A stretch of 34,776 bases of DNA, from assembly GCA_002452745.1 (NCBI GenBank), contig DKFC01000026.1, positions 1 to 34,776 of the forward strand, read 5' to 3'. A model generated the notes under the pieces. That model had not been told where the DNA came from, ran no database searches, and was given only the letters and a program-made list of their open reading frames with translations. Shown piece after piece: positions 1 to 8,248 of this stretch (its first letter is position 1; every line of letters begins with the position of its first letter). Both the position numbers and the translations under genes were made by a program. Origin of the DNA: Firmicutes bacterium UBA6806. Its GTDB lineage: Bacteria > Bacillota > Clostridia > Peptostreptococcales > Acidaminobacteraceae.

Positions 1-116
1 TTTTTTATTTGCAGAAAACAAAGGCATATGAAAAGCCATATGGAGTGTACAATGTTCTGAGCGCCACCAATTACATGATTAATCTAGAGCCTGATAATTG
101 GATACTTTAATTCAAT

Positions 117-145
117 TTGACAAAACAGAACGAATGTTCTAAAAT
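117..145 (+). promoter_or_regulatory. dinB promoter (sigma-A type)
   Basis: TTGACA at 117-122 and TAAAAT at 140-145 are separated by 17 bp, a near-consensus vegetative promoter. It lies about 45 bp upstream of the dinB start codon. A LexA box fills the spacer, so the promoter should be silent until DNA damage. Confidence 0.8.
127..140. promoter_or_regulatory. LexA (SOS) box
   Basis: AGAACGAATGTTCT contains GAAC-N4-GTTC, the Firmicute LexA/DinR operator (family consensus CGAACN4GTTCG). It is symmetrical and sits between the -35 and -10 elements of the dinB promoter, where bound repressor would exclude RNA polymerase. Regulation by LexA is inferred; no lexA gene lies in the window. Confidence 0.8.
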
Positions 146-190
146 AAGATGTGATGGTTAAATTTGAATAAACAGTTCGTGGAGATAAAA

Positions 191-1243
191 ATGAGATGTA
201 TTTTACACTTTGATATAGATGCTTTTTTTGCGTCAGTTGAGCAGTTGGATAATCCTGAATATCGTGGAAAACCACTTATAGTAGGTGGCGACTCAGATCG
301 TGGTGTTGTTGCCACTTGTTCGTATGAAGCGAGAAAATTTGGCGTAAGAAGTGCCATGAGCATAGTGGTTGCTAAAAAACTCTGTCCAAATGGTATTTAT
401 GTCATGGGAAGGATGAGGCGATATCAAGAGATATCCAAACAAATATTTAGCTATATGAGGACACATTTCGATCATGTTGAGGTTGTTTCAATTGATGAAG
501 CCTATATAGATGTTAGCTTTGAACAGGAACCCCCGTATGAAATTGCAAAGAGAATTAAGAAAGATGTACATGAAATGACCGGCTTAACGGTATCCGTGGG
601 GATTTCGTACAATAAGTTTTTAGCTAAACTTGCCTCTGATTGGAACAAGCCTGATGGCATATTTGAAATTAAAAATGGAGACGTCCCCAACTTGTTATTG
701 CCGCTACCCATTATTCGAATTCATGGATTGGGTAGAAAAACTTGCCAAAAGTTAAATAACATAGGCATTTTTACTATTTCTGATCTCTATCAGTATCCTA
801 GGCCATTTTTAAATAGTTTTTTGGGTGAAAGTTATGCAAAGGAAATATACGATAGAATACACGGAATAGACAATCGGCCAGTTGAAGAATATCATGACAG
901 AAAATCGTATGGAAAAGAGACAACTTTGGAAGAAGACTCAGAAGACCAAGTTTTAATCAAGTCTATTTTGGACAAATATTTAGTGAGGATACAAAAAGCC
1001 TTAGATGAGCGTTCGCTCATGGGAAAGACAATAACTATTAAAGTAAAATATCATGATTTTGAGCAATTTACCAAAAGCTATAGTCTCGACTACCACACCA
1101 ATAACTTAAAAATTCTACAGGAAACCCTAGATAGTGTGTTTGAGTCTCTTGTTTTAGAGAAGGCAGTGAGGCTGATTGGTCTCACAATTTCAAATTTGGA
1201 AGATCAAGATTATAAACAATTTAATCTCTTAGAACTTTTTTGA
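191..1243 (+). CDS. dinB: DNA polymerase IV (Y-family translesion polymerase)
   Basis: Error-prone Y-family polymerase that copies past damaged bases. The N-terminus HFDIDAFFASVEQ carries the first metal-binding aspartate of the palm. The segment VSIDEAYIDVS supplies the catalytic Asp-Glu pair, and SVGISYNKFLAKLASDWNKP is the characteristic DinB block before the thumb. The C-terminal third is the little-finger domain. At 350 residues it has the usual length. An in-frame TTG at 164 would add nine residues, but the ATG at 191 follows GTGGAG at good spacing and gives the family start. The gene stands alone with a LexA-boxed promoter, so it is probably an SOS gene. Confidence 0.95.
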   Translation: MRCILHFDIDAFFASVEQLDNPEYRGKPLIVGGDSDRGVVATCSYEARKFGVRSAMSIVVAKKLCPNGIYVMGRMRRYQEISKQIFSYMRTHFDHVEVVSIDEAYIDVSFEQEPPYEIAKRIKKDVHEMTGLTVSVGISYNKFLAKLASDWNKPDGIFEIKNGDVPNLLLPLPIIRIHGLGRKTCQKLNNIGIFTISDLYQYPRPFLNSFLGESYAKEIYDRIHGIDNRPVEEYHDRKSYGKETTLEEDSEDQVLIKSILDKYLVRIQKALDERSLMGKTITIKVKYHDFEQFTKSYSLDYHTNNLKILQETLDSVFESLVLEKAVRLIGLTISNLEDQDYKQFNLLELF

Positions 1244-1329
1244 GAATTAGGTATGGAATCAAATGCCCTTCTCATGAAGGCATAGAAAAGTCAAAAGGGC
1301 AAAGGTAAGCACTGAATAGAGAGGTCGTC

Positions 1330-1367
1330 AATTAAACGAAGCGGCGTTTTATTTGGTGTTTTTATTT
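1330..1367 (+). terminator. Possible weak terminator of dinB
   Basis: An imperfect hairpin (AAT-T-AAACG pairing with CGTTT-T-ATT, loop AAGCGG, one internal mismatch) is followed by a T-rich stretch with TTTTT at about 1360-1364. A second hairpin, TGCCCTT at 1264-1270 with AAGGGCA at 1295-1301, lies upstream without a T run. Neither is strong. Confidence 0.3.
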
Positions 1368-1391
1368 CAGCTTTTTAAAAAATAAATTCTG

Positions 1392-1400
1392 TGATATAAT
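1392..1400 (+). promoter_or_regulatory. Extended -10 promoter of the LacI-family regulator operon
   Basis: TGATATAAT gives a consensus TATAAT at 1395-1400 with an upstream TG (extended -10). No good -35 is visible in the A/T-rich stretch at 1370-1377. Transcription would start around 1407, inside the large palindrome that follows. Confidence 0.6.
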
Positions 1401-1437
1401 ATTGGAAACGTTACCGAAAACGTTTCCAATATTATAT
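1394..1437. promoter_or_regulatory. Large palindromic operator (LacI/GalR type)
   Basis: ATATAATATTGGAAACGTT at 1394-1412 is repeated in perfect inverted orientation at 1419-1437, with a 6-bp spacer. Each arm holds a LacI-family-like core with central CG (GGAAACGTTACC on the left, GAAAACGTTTCC on the right), centres 12 bp apart. The left arm includes the -10 hexamer. It is the natural autoregulatory operator for the downstream LacI-family gene and, through it, the glucan-utilisation genes. In RNA it would form a strong hairpin. Confidence 0.75.
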
Positions 1438-1526
1438 ACTATGGAATTAAAATAATAGGTTTTCTGATTTTAACAATGAATGCAGTACATTTTAAACATA
1501 AAGTAAAGTGTAGGGGAGGCGATGTC

Positions 1527-2585
1527 ATAAAAGGCGTTAATATAAAGGATATAGCAAGATTGGCAGGTGTAGGCGTTAGTACAGTTTCCAGAGTAATTAA
1601 CCAACATCCTGATGTCAAAGCGGAAACGCGAGAGAACGTTTTACGAATCATAGAAGAGTATAACTATATTCCAAATAACAGTGCCAGAAATTTAAAAAGG
1701 GCAGATTCTGATGATGTGGGTATTTTAATTAAGGGGATGTACAATCCCTTCTTTGCACAAATGCTGAGCTTTATAGAAGGCATATTATCAGATAACGGTT
1801 ATGGTCTTTTAAGTCATTATAATGAAGAATACAGTTCGAGCCAACAGTTGAATTTTGATTCTATGAGAGATATAGATGTTGCATATGAGTTTGTCATGGA
1901 AAAAAAATTATGTGGATTGATTTGTCTTGGTGGTGATTTTGATAACGTCAACAACGAGGATATTCAGAGGCTGGGAGTCCCAATTGTCATTGCTTCAACT
2001 AATATGGATGAAAAGGTGAATCGAGAACTCTATTCATGTGTTTCCATTGACAATGAAAAAGCGGCCTTTTCAGCAGTGGAGTATTTGTGTCGTTCGGGGC
2101 ATCAGAATATTGGAATTATAACTACTGGAGCAGGCGATTTATCCACAGGTTCTGCTAGAACAAGAGGCTATATTAATGCACTCTTGGCAAATGGACTCAG
2201 TAAAAAGGACAATTATTTTGAACTGGGCGCTTATACATTTGAAACTGCGTATAACGCCATGAAAAGACTTCTAGAAAAAGCGTCAGATTTAACAGCGGTA
2301 TTTGCCATTTCAGATATAATGGCCATTGGTGCAAGTAAAGCTATTTTGGATTGCGGAATGAAGATACCAGAGGATATTTCCGTCATTGGATTCGATGATA
2401 TTGATTATGCAGCATACTTTAACCCAGCACTTTCAACAGTGAGACAGCCCGTCAAGGCCATAGCAGAATCCACAGCAGAAATATTGATTGGATTGTTAGA
2501 AGACGGTGGAGAGAGCAAGCACATGTTGTTTTCAACAGAGATGATTATTCGAGAGTCATCAAGGACTTTAAATGATTTGACTTAG
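1527..2585 (+). CDS. LacI/GalR-family transcriptional repressor (MalR-like)
   Basis: The N-terminal helix-turn-helix reads VNIKDIARLAGVGVSTVSRV, followed by the hinge helix region around NNSARNLKR. The rest is a periplasmic-binding-protein-like sugar sensor with the typical ending SVIGFDDIDYAAYFNPALST and VRQP. The start is uncertain. The longest frame opens with ATG at 1476, which has no ribosome site and adds 17 residues that LacI proteins lack. A strong GGGGAGG at 1513-1519 instead points to an in-frame ATA at 1527, which gives the family's normal N-terminus. The gene precedes alpha-glucosidase, phosphorylase and glucokinase genes, so it probably represses them in response to a maltose-type sugar. 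The effector is inferred. Confidence 0.9.
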   Translation: MKGVNIKDIARLAGVGVSTVSRVINQHPDVKAETRENVLRIIEEYNYIPNNSARNLKRADSDDVGILIKGMYNPFFAQMLSFIEGILSDNGYGLLSHYNEEYSSSQQLNFDSMRDIDVAYEFVMEKKLCGLICLGGDFDNVNNEDIQRLGVPIVIASTNMDEKVNRELYSCVSIDNEKAAFSAVEYLCRSGHQNIGIITTGAGDLSTGSARTRGYINALLANGLSKKDNYFELGAYTFETAYNAMKRLLEKASDLTAVFAISDIMAIGASKAILDCGMKIPEDISVIGFDDIDYAAYFNPALSTVRQPVKAIAESTAEILIGLLEDGGESKHMLFSTEMIIRESSRTLNDLT

Positions 2586-2611
2586 AATAAGCCATAAGAA
2601 TGGAGGCCAAT

Positions 2612-4729
2612 ATGATAAAGTATTTTAGTGAGAACCAAGTCGAAAAGGTAAGATTTGGAAGACCATTTCCTACAGAGAGTATCATCCTAAACGATTTTCA
2701 TGAAAAGGCATTTGAAACAGATCATCTATTTAAAGCAACAACATTTGAAGCAACAACACATTTGACAATTGCTATGGACATAGAAGACTGTGTTTATGGA
2801 CTTGGAGAAAATTTAAGGGGAATCAATAAAAGAGGGTATCAGTATGTGTCCTTTTGCACAGATGAACCAAAGCATATGCCGGGAAAAACAGCTCTATATG
2901 CTGCACATAATTTTTTTATTGTACATAGCAGAGATCAGAGTATGGGGTATTATATAGATTTTGCTGGAAAAATAACATATGATATTGGTTTTACCAATCA
3001 AGAGAATTTTGAAATAACAGTTGAAGGTATTGATTTCGATGTTTATATCTATCGGGGAACGCCAAATGAGATTGTCACCTCATTTAGAAAATCCATTGGT
3101 CAAAGTTATGTGCCTCCTATTTGGGGATTTGGCTATCAGCAGAGTCGATGGAGCTATGAAAACATGGAAATCGTCGAAAATATTGCCGATGGATTTGATC
3201 AATACGACATTCCATGTGATGCCATTTATTTAGATATAGACTACATGGAAAGGTTTAAAGACTTTACCATCAGCCAGAGAAATTTTCCAGAATTTGAATC
3301 CTTTAATGAGAAGATGCTGGCTAGAGATATCAAATTGATTCCCATTATTGACGCAGGTGTAAAAATTGAGCAAGGCTATGATGTCTATGATGAAGGTCTC
3401 AAAAACAGCTATTTTTGTACAGATGAATCTGGTGAACCTTTTGTGGCAGCCGTATGGCCTGGAAAAGTTCACTTTCCAGATTTCTTAAACCCAGATGTCA
3501 GAAAGTGGTTTGGCGAAAAATATCATGGGCTTATGAAAAAGGGCATTCAAGGTTTCTGGAACGATATGAACGAACCTGCCGTATTTTATTCGGAAAAAGG
3601 ACTAAGAGAACTCTTTATCTGGCTTAAAGAACATGAAAATACAAACATGGATATCTACTCATTTTTTGAGATGACAGATAGAGTCGCAAGGCTTTCTAAC
3701 GCAGATGAAGACTATAAGAGCATGTATCACAATATAGAAGGAAAGCGCATCAGTCATTATGATGTACATAATCTCTACGGTTATTTTATGACAAGAGCCG
3801 CAGATGAGGGGTTCAAAATTTTAAACGCCAATCAGAGAATGTTGCTTATAACAAGAGCATCACATGTGGGAATGGCAAAACACTCGGGAATATGGACTGG
3901 AGACAATCACTCGTGGTGGGAGCATTTAAAATTGAACATTCAAATGATGCCGTCGTTAAACATGGTGGGATTCTTATACGCAGGTGCAGATACTGGCGGA
4001 TTTCAAGATAATGTGAGTCCAGAATTAATGGTTCGATGGATGCAGTTTAGCCTGTTTACCCCACTCTTGAGAAATCACAGTGCCATGGGAACGCGTAATC
4101 AAGAACCTTGGCGATTTGAAGGCAAAGTGAAAGAGCACATTCGAAATCTTATCAGACTGAGATATTCAATGATTCCATTTCTCTATTCTGAGTTTATGAA
4201 GGCTTCAATTACCTATGGCATGATGTTTAAACCCTTGAGTTTTGAGTATGAGGATGAAGCATCTAAGAGAGTGGAAGATCAGCTTTTAGTGGGAGATTCG
4301 CTGATGCTTGCTCCGGTGTATGAGCAGAACGCAGTGGGAAGGTTTGTCTATTTGCCAGAGGAAATGTTGCTTTGGAGAGCAACAGCTTATGAGGATATCT
4401 CAGAAGAACAGTTTCAAATATATGATTCGGGATATCACTATATAAAAGCGACATTGGAAGAACTTTTGATTTTCATTAGACCAGATAAACTCCTTCCACT
4501 TGTTGCTCCTAAAAATCGTGTGAACCGATTGAATCGAAAATCCTTTGTATTATTAGGCTTTACCCATGAAGTATCCGAATACGAGCTCTATGTTGATGAT
4601 GGCATAACTTTTGACTATAAAAACCACAACAAATATGAATTGGTTAAAATTGAAGCAGAAACAGATGGAAAATGCCGGATAGATCAAGAGGATTACAGCA
4701 TCCAAAAGAGTTTTATATTTAGAAGATGA
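2612..4729 (+). CDS. Alpha-glucosidase, glycoside hydrolase family 31
   Basis: A retaining alpha-glucosidase expected to release glucose from maltose or maltodextrins. An N-terminal beta domain is followed by the (beta/alpha)8 barrel starting near WGFGYQQSRWSY. The nucleophile Asp318 lies in GFWNDMNEP, and the acid/base Asp431 in WTGDNHSWWEHL; DIDYMERFKDFT is another GH31 block. At 705 residues, length is normal. The ATG at 2612 was chosen because GGAGG lies 5 nt upstream; the in-frame ATG at 2600 has no site. No signal peptide is visible, so it should act on imported oligosaccharides in the cytoplasm. It starts 26 bp after the repressor gene. Substrate linkage cannot be read from sequence alone. 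Confidence 0.92.
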   Translation: MIKYFSENQVEKVRFGRPFPTESIILNDFHEKAFETDHLFKATTFEATTHLTIAMDIEDCVYGLGENLRGINKRGYQYVSFCTDEPKHMPGKTALYAAHNFFIVHSRDQSMGYYIDFAGKITYDIGFTNQENFEITVEGIDFDVYIYRGTPNEIVTSFRKSIGQSYVPPIWGFGYQQSRWSYENMEIVENIADGFDQYDIPCDAIYLDIDYMERFKDFTISQRNFPEFESFNEKMLARDIKLIPIIDAGVKIEQGYDVYDEGLKNSYFCTDESGEPFVAAVWPGKVHFPDFLNPDVRKWFGEKYHGLMKKGIQGFWNDMNEPAVFYSEKGLRELFIWLKEHENTNMDIYSFFEMTDRVARLSNADEDYKSMYHNIEGKRISHYDVHNLYGYFMTRAADEGFKILNANQRMLLITRASHVGMAKHSGIWTGDNHSWWEHLKLNIQMMPSLNMVGFLYAGADTGGFQDNVSPELMVRWMQFSLFTPLLRNHSAMGTRNQEPWRFEGKVKEHIRNLIRLRYSMIPFLYSEFMKASITYGMMFKPLSFEYEDEASKRVEDQLLVGDSLMLAPVYEQNAVGRFVYLPEEMLLWRATAYEDISEEQFQIYDSGYHYIKATLEELLIFIRPDKLLPLVAPKNRVNRLNRKSFVLLGFTHEVSEYELYVDDGITFDYKNHNKYELVKIEAETDGKCRIDQEDYSIQKSFIFRR

Positions 4730-4776
4730 TAATTAGTATAGGGAAGTTAGGTTGATAGAAATGAAAGGGTGACAAT

Positions 4777-7143
4777 ATGAACGAGACGGTAAATAGCATG
4801 AATATGATATTGAAATCAAATGATGGAAGTACTGTGAAGACAGCATCAAAGCAGGCTTTATATCAGGCTTTTGCAAAGACCATTATGGCGGATATAGCTG
4901 AGAGATGGGAACAGACAACACAGCTTTATTCAGAGAGGAAACAGGCATTTTATTTGTCTGCGGAATTCTTGATGGGGAGGGCACTTGGCAACAATATCCT
5001 AAATCTGAGAAGTGAACAGAAATACCGTGAAGCGTTGGCTGAATTGGGACTTAAATTAAATGAATTAGAGGAAATCGAGGAAGATGCTGGTCTTGGAAAT
5101 GGTGGCTTAGGCAGGTTGGCAGCTTGTTTTTTAGATTCAGCTGCGGCAGTGCAAATACCAGTTCAAGGGTATGGAATTCGCTATGATTATGGTATTTTTA
5201 AACAGCTTATTGTGGACGGTTTTCAAGAGGAAGTTGCAGATAACTGGCTCAAATATGGTGATCCGTGGTCAGTTCGTAGAATTGATGAAGCTGTAATCGT
5301 TCATTTTACAGATGGAGATGTTATGGCCGTTCCATATGATACGCCGATTATCGGTTATGATGTGAAGAATGTCAACACGTTGAGGCTCTGGAAAGCAGAA
5401 TCATTATTGCCTTTTGATTTTGAAAAATTTAACGATCAAGAATATGATGAAGCTGTAAAACAAAAGAACAGAGCAGAGGATATCTCAAGAGTGTTATACC
5501 CAAATGATTCAGAGAATGAAGGCAAGATACTGAGACTTAAACAACAATACTTTTTTGTCAGTGCATCCTTGCAGGATTTGTTGAAACGATTTAAGCTAAA
5601 ACACGGTCAGCATTTTGACCAGTTTCCAGATTTTGTCGCAATTCAGTTGAACGATACCCATCCTGTTGTTGCAATTCCAGAGTTGATGAGACTGTTGATA
5701 GATGAAGAACATCTGAGCTTTAGAAAAGCATGGGGAATTGCCACACAAACCTTTGCTTATACCAATCATACAATCCTTTCAGAAGCCCTTGAAAAATGGT
5801 GGGATGGATTTTATAAAGAACTTTTGCCAAGGATCTATGAAATAGTAGAGAAAATTGACAAGATGTTTGTTGCAGAGCTTAAAGAGTTGGGCTATGAAAA
5901 AGAGAAAATTAATAAAATGCGCATGATACAGGGACATATGATTCACATGGCCTATTTGGCAATATACGGGAGCAAAGCAATCAATGGCGTTGCTCAACTT
6001 CACACTGATATATTGAAATATCAAGAGTTGAAGGATTGGTATAATCTTTTTCCAAATAAATTTCAAAATAAGACCAATGGCATCACACAGAGAAGGTGGC
6101 TGGCCCTTTGCAATCCAGAATTGACGTCCTTTATAAATGAACTATTAGGACATGAGACATGGCTGAAACAATTGGATAGATTAAAAGAGCTGAATCAATA
6201 CTCAGACAATCAAGCAATTTTAAGCAGACTCATGGAAATTAAAAAGCATAAAAAAATAGAACTGGCAAACTATATCAAGAAAGTGGAGGGTGTTGAAATT
6301 GACCCAGAGTCGATTTTTGATATTCAAATTAAGAGATTGCATGAATATAAAAGACAGCTGTTAAATGCCTTCCAGATATTAAACCTCTATTTTGATATCA
6401 AAGAAAATCCTCAAATTGATTTAGTCCCTAGGACGTTTATCTTTGGTGCAAAGGCAGCACCAGGATATGTGAGAGCTAAGGGGATTATCAAATTTATAAA
6501 TGAAATCGCCAACCTTGTGAACAATGATGAAGAGGTTGCAGGACGGGTTAAAGTTGTTTTTGTTGCGAACTACAGGGTATCTTATGGAGAGAGATTGTTT
6601 CCAGCGGCAGATTTGTCTGAACAGATTTCAACAGCTGGTAAAGAGGCTTCTGGAACGGGCAATATGAAGTTTATGCTAAATGCAACGCCGACAATTGGAA
6701 CCTTAGATGGCGCCAATGTGGAAATCGTCGAAGAAGCCGGTGCTGAAAACAATTTCATATTTGGTGCTAAGGCAGACGAGATTGAAGCGATGGGCGCAAC
6801 ATATGACCCTGTGGAAATTTACTTGTCGAACCCTAGACTTAAGAGAATTGTAGATACTCTAATTGATGGAACCTTTGATGATGACGGTACTGGAATGTTC
6901 AAAGAACTTCACAATAGTTTGTTGATTGGGGCTTCTTGGCATCTGCCGGATAACTACTTTATCCTATATGATTTTGAGGCTTATGTAACAGCTCAGTGGC
7001 AAGTGGATGCGGCCTATAGAGACAGAGAACAGTGGGCTAGAAAATGTCTCGCAAACCTTGCAAATGCAGGAAAGTTTAGCAGTGACCGAACCATCTTAGA
7101 ATATGCGAAAGACATTTGGAATATTGAAAAAATTGAGGTATAA
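4777..7143 (+). CDS. glgP: Glycogen/maltodextrin phosphorylase
   Basis: A GT35 phosphorylase that splits alpha-1,4-glucan with phosphate to give glucose-1-phosphate. The pyridoxal-phosphate lysine is Lys631 in EASGTGNMKF, followed by the signature TIGTLDGANVEI. Other hallmark blocks are YLSAEFLMGRALGNN, DAGLGNGGLGRLAACFLDS, QLNDTHP, TNGITQRRW and DIQIKRLHEYKRQLLN. The length of 788 residues is typical of bacterial enzymes. It starts 47 bp after the alpha-glucosidase, with AAAGGGTG as ribosome site. With no glycogen-synthesis gene beside it and an alpha-glucosidase as partner, imported maltodextrin is a likely substrate, but storage glycogen is equally possible. Confidence 0.95.
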   Translation: MNETVNSMNMILKSNDGSTVKTASKQALYQAFAKTIMADIAERWEQTTQLYSERKQAFYLSAEFLMGRALGNNILNLRSEQKYREALAELGLKLNELEEIEEDAGLGNGGLGRLAACFLDSAAAVQIPVQGYGIRYDYGIFKQLIVDGFQEEVADNWLKYGDPWSVRRIDEAVIVHFTDGDVMAVPYDTPIIGYDVKNVNTLRLWKAESLLPFDFEKFNDQEYDEAVKQKNRAEDISRVLYPNDSENEGKILRLKQQYFFVSASLQDLLKRFKLKHGQHFDQFPDFVAIQLNDTHPVVAIPELMRLLIDEEHLSFRKAWGIATQTFAYTNHTILSEALEKWWDGFYKELLPRIYEIVEKIDKMFVAELKELGYEKEKINKMRMIQGHMIHMAYLAIYGSKAINGVAQLHTDILKYQELKDWYNLFPNKFQNKTNGITQRRWLALCNPELTSFINELLGHETWLKQLDRLKELNQYSDNQAILSRLMEIKKHKKIELANYIKKVEGVEIDPESIFDIQIKRLHEYKRQLLNAFQILNLYFDIKENPQIDLVPRTFIFGAKAAPGYVRAKGIIKFINEIANLVNNDEEVAGRVKVVFVANYRVSYGERLFPAADLSEQISTAGKEASGTGNMKFMLNATPTIGTLDGANVEIVEEAGAENNFIFGAKADEIEAMGATYDPVEIYLSNPRLKRIVDTLIDGTFDDDGTGMFKELHNSLLIGASWHLPDNYFILYDFEAYVTAQWQVDAAYRDREQWARKCLANLANAGKFSSDRTILEYAKDIWNIEKIEV

Positions 7144-7176
7144 TATGGTTGACTATAATGATGGGGAGGCACCTAT

Positions 7177-8127
7177 ATGTATATAGGAATTGATTTAGGT
7201 GGGACGAATATTGCCGGCGGTGTTGTAGATGATGATGGAAGTATTTTGATGAGCATGTCTTTGGAGACAAAAGTTGAAAGGGGCAGTGAGCCCATTATAG
7301 AAGACATTGCCACCATTGTAAAAGCGTTGTCAACCGAATATGAAGTGAGCAGTGTGGGGATTGGAATTCCTGGGATTGCTGATCCGCATACAGGAGAAGT
7401 GCTGGCCTGTGTGAATTTGAATTGGTACCATGTTCCACTAAGAGCGTCATTAGAACCCAAAATAGGACTTCCAGTTTTTATTGACAACGATGCCACCGTG
7501 GCAGGGGTTGCCGAATTTCAGGTTGCTCAAAAGGGACACTATAAAAATGCAGTTATTTTAACCCTTGGAACAGGCATTGGTGGAGGCATTCTCGTAAATG
7601 GGGAAGTCGTCTCAGGTCATCATGGGATTGGCTCTGAAATTGGTCATATGATTATCGGTGAAAATTTTTATATCTGTAATTGTGGACATAACGGATGCCT
7701 TGAAACATTTGCCTCGTCAACCGCTATTATAAAATATGCCAGACATTTATTGGCAGAAGGTGAGACTTCTGAATGCCTTATGGAAATCACTGGTGGAAAA
7801 CCGGAACTGATTAATGGTAGGATGATTTTTGATGCCGCAAGGGAGGGTGATGCATTGGCAAATAAAGTAGTGGATAGATTTGTCAAGTATCTCAGTATTG
7901 GAATCATCAACGTGGTCAGCATGATAGACCCTGAAATCGTTCTCTTGGGGGGCGGACTTGCAGGGGCAGGTGATTTTTTCTTAGACAAACTCAGACAGTC
8001 ACTTGATGCACTTAAATACTTTAAAGACGCTGATGTAGCCAAAATTGAAATTGCCAAATTAAAAAATGACGCGGGCATTATAGGTGCGGCAATTTACTCT
8101 AAGATGCATCAGGCTCAATTAGAATAG
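7177..8127 (+). CDS. glcK: ROK-family glucokinase
   Basis: It phosphorylates glucose to glucose-6-phosphate with ATP. The N-terminal phosphate loop is GIDLGGTNIAGGVVDDDG. The sugar-binding stretch FIDNDATVAGVAEF precedes the glycine-rich LTLGTGIGGGILVNG. The ROK zinc site is GHHGIGSEIGHM with CNCGHNGCLETF (three cysteines and a histidine). At 316 residues it is complete. It lies 33 bp after the phosphorylase with GGGGAGG as ribosome site, so it is cotranscribed and would consume glucose released by the alpha-glucosidase. Some ROK proteins use fructose or N-acetylmannosamine; the neighbours favour glucose. Confidence 0.9.
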   Translation: MYIGIDLGGTNIAGGVVDDDGSILMSMSLETKVERGSEPIIEDIATIVKALSTEYEVSSVGIGIPGIADPHTGEVLACVNLNWYHVPLRASLEPKIGLPVFIDNDATVAGVAEFQVAQKGHYKNAVILTLGTGIGGGILVNGEVVSGHHGIGSEIGHMIIGENFYICNCGHNGCLETFASSTAIIKYARHLLAEGETSECLMEITGGKPELINGRMIFDAAREGDALANKVVDRFVKYLSIGIINVVSMIDPEIVLLGGGLAGAGDFFLDKLRQSLDALKYFKDADVAKIEIAKLKNDAGIIGAAIYSKMHQAQLE

Positions 8128-8248
8128 AAGAGGAGACTGCATCGAAGAAAAGTGTACTCACCTTTAAATCTTAAATAAAACAATCCAAATTTAGGGAAAT
8201 AACTCAACTGGGAAACTCAAATAAGTTAATAGAATCAGAGAGGATATT

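Noticed and set aside
1..116. CCATATGG-type short palindromes and T run at the left edge
   Set aside because: Too short and too close to the window edge to assign; the initial T run may be the tail of an upstream terminator.
84..363. Minus-strand short frames upstream of and within dinB
   Set aside because: They cover the dinB promoter and LexA box or lie antisense to the polymerase; low-complexity translations without start signals.
1404..1427. CcpA cre site in the 1394-1437 palindrome
   Set aside because: The cores resemble cre but miss the full TGNAANCGNWNNCA pattern; the perfect large palindrome beside a LacI-family gene fits a dedicated operator better, though CcpA binding is not excluded.
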